A model generated the notes under the pieces. That model was not told the origin of the DNA. It searched no databases and saw only the letters and a list, made by a program, of their open reading frames with translations. From NCBI GenBank assembly GCA_934659445.1, contig CAKUHV010000089.1, forward strand, positions 1-6,825: a DNA stretch of 6,825 nt, given 5' to 3'. The stretch is from an uncultured Oscillospiraceae bacterium. Lineage in GTDB: Bacteria > Bacillota > Clostridia > Oscillospirales > Oscillospiraceae. This document shows, piece after piece, positions 5,579-6,825 of this stretch. Every line of letters starts with the position of its first letter. The first letter of the stretch is position 1. The position numbers and the translations under genes are program-made.

Positions 5579-6337
5579 TCAGGCGCCCTGCTGCTCAAGG
5601 GTAAGCCGGTCCGCGATCATGGCGATGAACTCGCTGTTGGTGGGCTTGCCCTTTATGTTGGACACGGTGTAGCCGAAGTACTTCTGAAGGGTCTCCAGAT
5701 CGCCCCGGTCCCAGGCCACCTCGATGGCGTGGCGGATGGCCCGCTCCACCCGACTGGCAGTGGTGCTGTACCGCTTGGCCACCTCGGGATAGAGCACCTT
5801 GGTCACGGCGTTGATCACATCCATGTCGGACACGGCGATGAGAATGGCCTCCCGCAGGTACTGGTAACCCTTGATGTGGGCGGGCACCCCAACATCGTGG
5901 ATGATGGCGGTCACCTGGGCCTCCAGACTCCGGCTGGAGGCGGCCTGTCCGGCGCCCACCCGGGTGATCTGGCGCAGCCGCTCGCACACCACACTGGGGC
6001 GGCAGGGCTTGCTCAGGTAGTAATCGGCCCCCTGGGCGGCGGCCAGGTCGGCCATCGTCCCCTGTACGTAGCTGGACAGGACGAGAACGCGGGGGCGCTG
6101 GTCGGCGGGGAGCTTTTGAAGGGCGGCCAGCACCTCCAGCCCGTCCATCCGGGACAGGACCAGCTCCATAGCCACGGCGTCAGGGTGCAGCTTCTGGATC
6201 AGCTCCAGCAGCTGGGGGCCGTCGCTTGTGCTGCCGACCACACGAAGGTCGGATTCGCTGTTGATGGCTTCAGTCATGGATTTGCGGAACAGGTCGCCGG
6301 TGTCTGCAAGGACAACTGTCTTGATCGGTTCTACCAT
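5579..6337 (-). CDS. spo0A: Sporulation transcription factor Spo0A with a degenerate receiver domain
   Basis: 252 residues from the ATG at 6337, close to the usual Spo0A length (about 265-275) with a short linker. The C-terminal DNA-binding domain (about 138-252) is unmistakable: [15 protein letters not shown] (151-165), [12 protein letters not shown], then [18 protein letters not shown] (192-209) and [15 protein letters not shown]. The N-terminal receiver fold (about 4-125) is present but altered. Aligned with B. subtilis Spo0A, acidic-pocket Asp10 is Ala11 (Asp11 kept as Asp12), phospho-acceptor Asp56 is Glu58 ([11 protein letters not shown]), and the following Pro60 is Ser62. The switch Thr is Ser88, and the conserved Lys is kept (Lys110). 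Ordinary phosphorylation is therefore doubtful. Spo0A binds 0A boxes to start sporulation. The GTG at 6358 is rejected because the Shine-Dalgarno GGGAGGA (6348-6354) sits inside that extension, 10 bases before the ATG. It lies directly downstream of spoIVB, the usual order in spore formers. Confidence 0.95.
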   Translation of the reverse strand: MVEPIKTVVLADTGDLFRKSMTEAINSESDLRVVGSTSDGPQLLELIQKLHPDAVAMELVLSRMDGLEVLAALQKLPADQRPRVLVLSSYVQGTMADLAAAQGADYYLSKPCRPSVVCERLRQITRVGAGQAASSRSLEAQVTAIIHDVGVPAHIKGYQYLREAILIAVSDMDVINAVTKVLYPEVAKRYSTTASRVERAIRHAIEVAWDRGDLETLQKYFGYTVSNIKGKPTNSEFIAMIADRLTLEQQGA

Positions 6338-6386
6338 AGCTTGAATATCCTCCCTCACAATTCTGGGTGTTTCAACCCGTGCCTAT

Positions 6387-6415
6387 AAATTACCACAAAA
6401 TGGAATATAATGCAA
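6387..6415 (-). promoter_or_regulatory. Candidate spo0A promoter with extended -10
   Basis: Minus strand TTGCAT (6410-6415), a 17-base spacer ending in TGG, then TAATTT (6387-6392). Each hexamer matches the consensus in only 3 of 6 places; the TGn extension adds support. I found no convincing sigma-H promoter, the type known for spo0A in Bacillus. Confidence 0.3.
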
Positions 6416-6474
6416 GAACAAATCCCCAAAAACTGTGAAAACTGTACGACATATTAACAGGCGAAAAAACTAAG

Positions 6475-6482
6475 TTCGACAA
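6475..6482 (-). promoter_or_regulatory. 0A box upstream of spo0A
   Basis: TTGTCGAA on the minus strand exactly contains the TGTCGAA Spo0A core, about 140 bases before the spo0A start. A one-mismatch copy, TGTCGTA, lies nearer the gene at 6445-6451. Spo0A autoregulation through such boxes is established in B. subtilis; its operation here is inferred. Confidence 0.5.
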
Positions 6483-6520
6483 AAATACCAATAATAGGAA
6501 GTTTGGCATAGAGATCCGGG

Positions 6521-6556
6521 GTGCCGGGGACGGAGCTGCGGCCCCGTCCCCGGCGC
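6521..6556 (-). terminator. GC-rich hairpin after spoIVB without a T-run (weak or attenuating)
   Basis: GCCGGGGACGG (6523-6533) pairs exactly with CCGTCCCCGGC (6544-6554), with further G-C and wobble pairs outside, beginning 4 bases after the spoIVB stop. The minus-strand continuation reads CCCGGATCTCTATGCC, which lacks the U-tract of an intrinsic terminator. It may end transcription poorly or only stabilise the 3' end, allowing readthrough into spo0A. Confidence 0.5.
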
Positions 6557-6560
6557 TGGA

Positions 6561-6825
6561 TCAGGCGGTCGACTCTTCCCGGACAGCGTTGGCGCCGGAT
6601 TCCAGCATACGGTCGATGGAGATCCCATATCCTCTGGTGGGGTCGTTCACCAGCACGTGGGTCACGGCGCCCACCACCCGGCCGTTCTGAAGGATGGGGC
6701 TGCCGCTCATCCCCTGGACGATGCCCCCCGTCAGCTCCAGAAGGGCAGGGTCGGTGACCTGGATGGTCATGGAGCGGTCGCCGTTCTGGGACAGGTGGGT
6801 GATGCGGATCTGGAATTCCTCCACC
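6561..6825 (-). CDS. spoIVB: SpoIVB peptidase, C-terminal part (partial, 5' end outside window)
   Basis: The last 87 complete codons of a minus-strand gene that enters from the right edge; the GTG at the edge encodes an internal Val. The segment GGIVQGMSGSPILQNG holds the S55-family active-site serine (Ser40 of the visible part, equal to Ser378 in B. subtilis). It is followed by VGAVTHVLVNDPTRGYGISI, which is highly typical of SpoIVB. The catalytic His and the PDZ domain lie outside the window. SpoIVB is secreted from the forespore and triggers pro-sigma-K processing in the mother cell by cleaving SpoIVFA. The adjacent spo0A supports the assignment. Confidence 0.93.
   Translation of the reverse strand, partial: VEEFQIRITHLSQNGDRSMTIQVTDPALLELTGGIVQGMSGSPILQNGRVVGAVTHVLVNDPTRGYGISIDRMLESGANAVREESTA

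Noticed and set aside
6335..6358. GTG start for spo0A at 6358
   Set aside because: It has no ribosome site upstream, and the Shine-Dalgarno for the ATG at 6337 lies within the extension. The Spo0A family normally begins a few residues before the first beta strand, as the ATG gives.
1..6825. CRISPR array, tRNA, rRNA or transposase gene
   Set aside because: No regularly spaced repeats, cloverleaf-like sequence or transposase motifs were seen on either strand.

Overview
The window looks like chromosomal DNA of an endospore-forming member of the Clostridia. GC-rich genes (many codons end in G or C) alternate with AT-rich spacers. The adjacent spoIVB and spo0A genes mark a spore former, and the 2-hydroxyacyl-CoA dehydratase activase suggests an anaerobic amino-acid or acyl-CoA fermenter. 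A gut Oscillospiraceae lineage (Flavonifractor/Lawsonibacter-like) is my guess from family resemblance, not proven. All genes run on the minus strand except one very small one.

Right end (about 6340-6825): the 3' end of spoIVB (sporulation serine peptidase, GMSGSP active-site motif), then a 223-base spacer carrying a Spo0A-box-like site, then spo0A (5579-6337). The Spo0A DNA-binding domain is textbook. Its receiver domain is not: the phospho-acceptor aspartate is Glu, one of the acidic-pocket aspartates is Ala, and the proline after the phosphorylation site is Ser. Because spo0A sits in the usual spoIVB-spo0A order, this is probably the organism's main Spo0A and not a stray paralogue.

Middle (about 4940-5578): a 432-base AT-rich spacer holds a chain of hairpins, three exact TGTCGAA (0A-box-like) heptamers and a 12-base terminal inverted repeat. 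It is followed by a plus-strand gene for a 37-residue single-span membrane protein, too short for ordinary ORF calling. A strong two-way terminator separates that gene from spo0A. On the other side of the spacer, a perfect TATAAT -10 faces a two-gene minus-strand operon: an 80-residue TSCPD-domain protein and a 341-residue FMN-dependent alpha-hydroxy-acid oxidoreductase with an N-terminal four-cysteine motif. The operon ends at a clear intrinsic terminator (about 3611-3642).

Left end (1-3375): a 979-residue protein with two activase (ASKHA) ATPase domains followed by a CoA-activase-associated region. A partial second gene (1-395) starts 40 bases after it and resembles the C-terminal part of the large single-chain forms of this family. 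The two probably work together in ATP-driven electron transfer to a radical 2-hydroxyacyl-CoA dehydratase or a similar double-cubane-type enzyme.

The points most worth a second look are the degenerate receiver of Spo0A and the possibility that the hairpin-rich spacer is a Spo0A-controlled divergent regulatory region, a miniature mobile repeat, or both.
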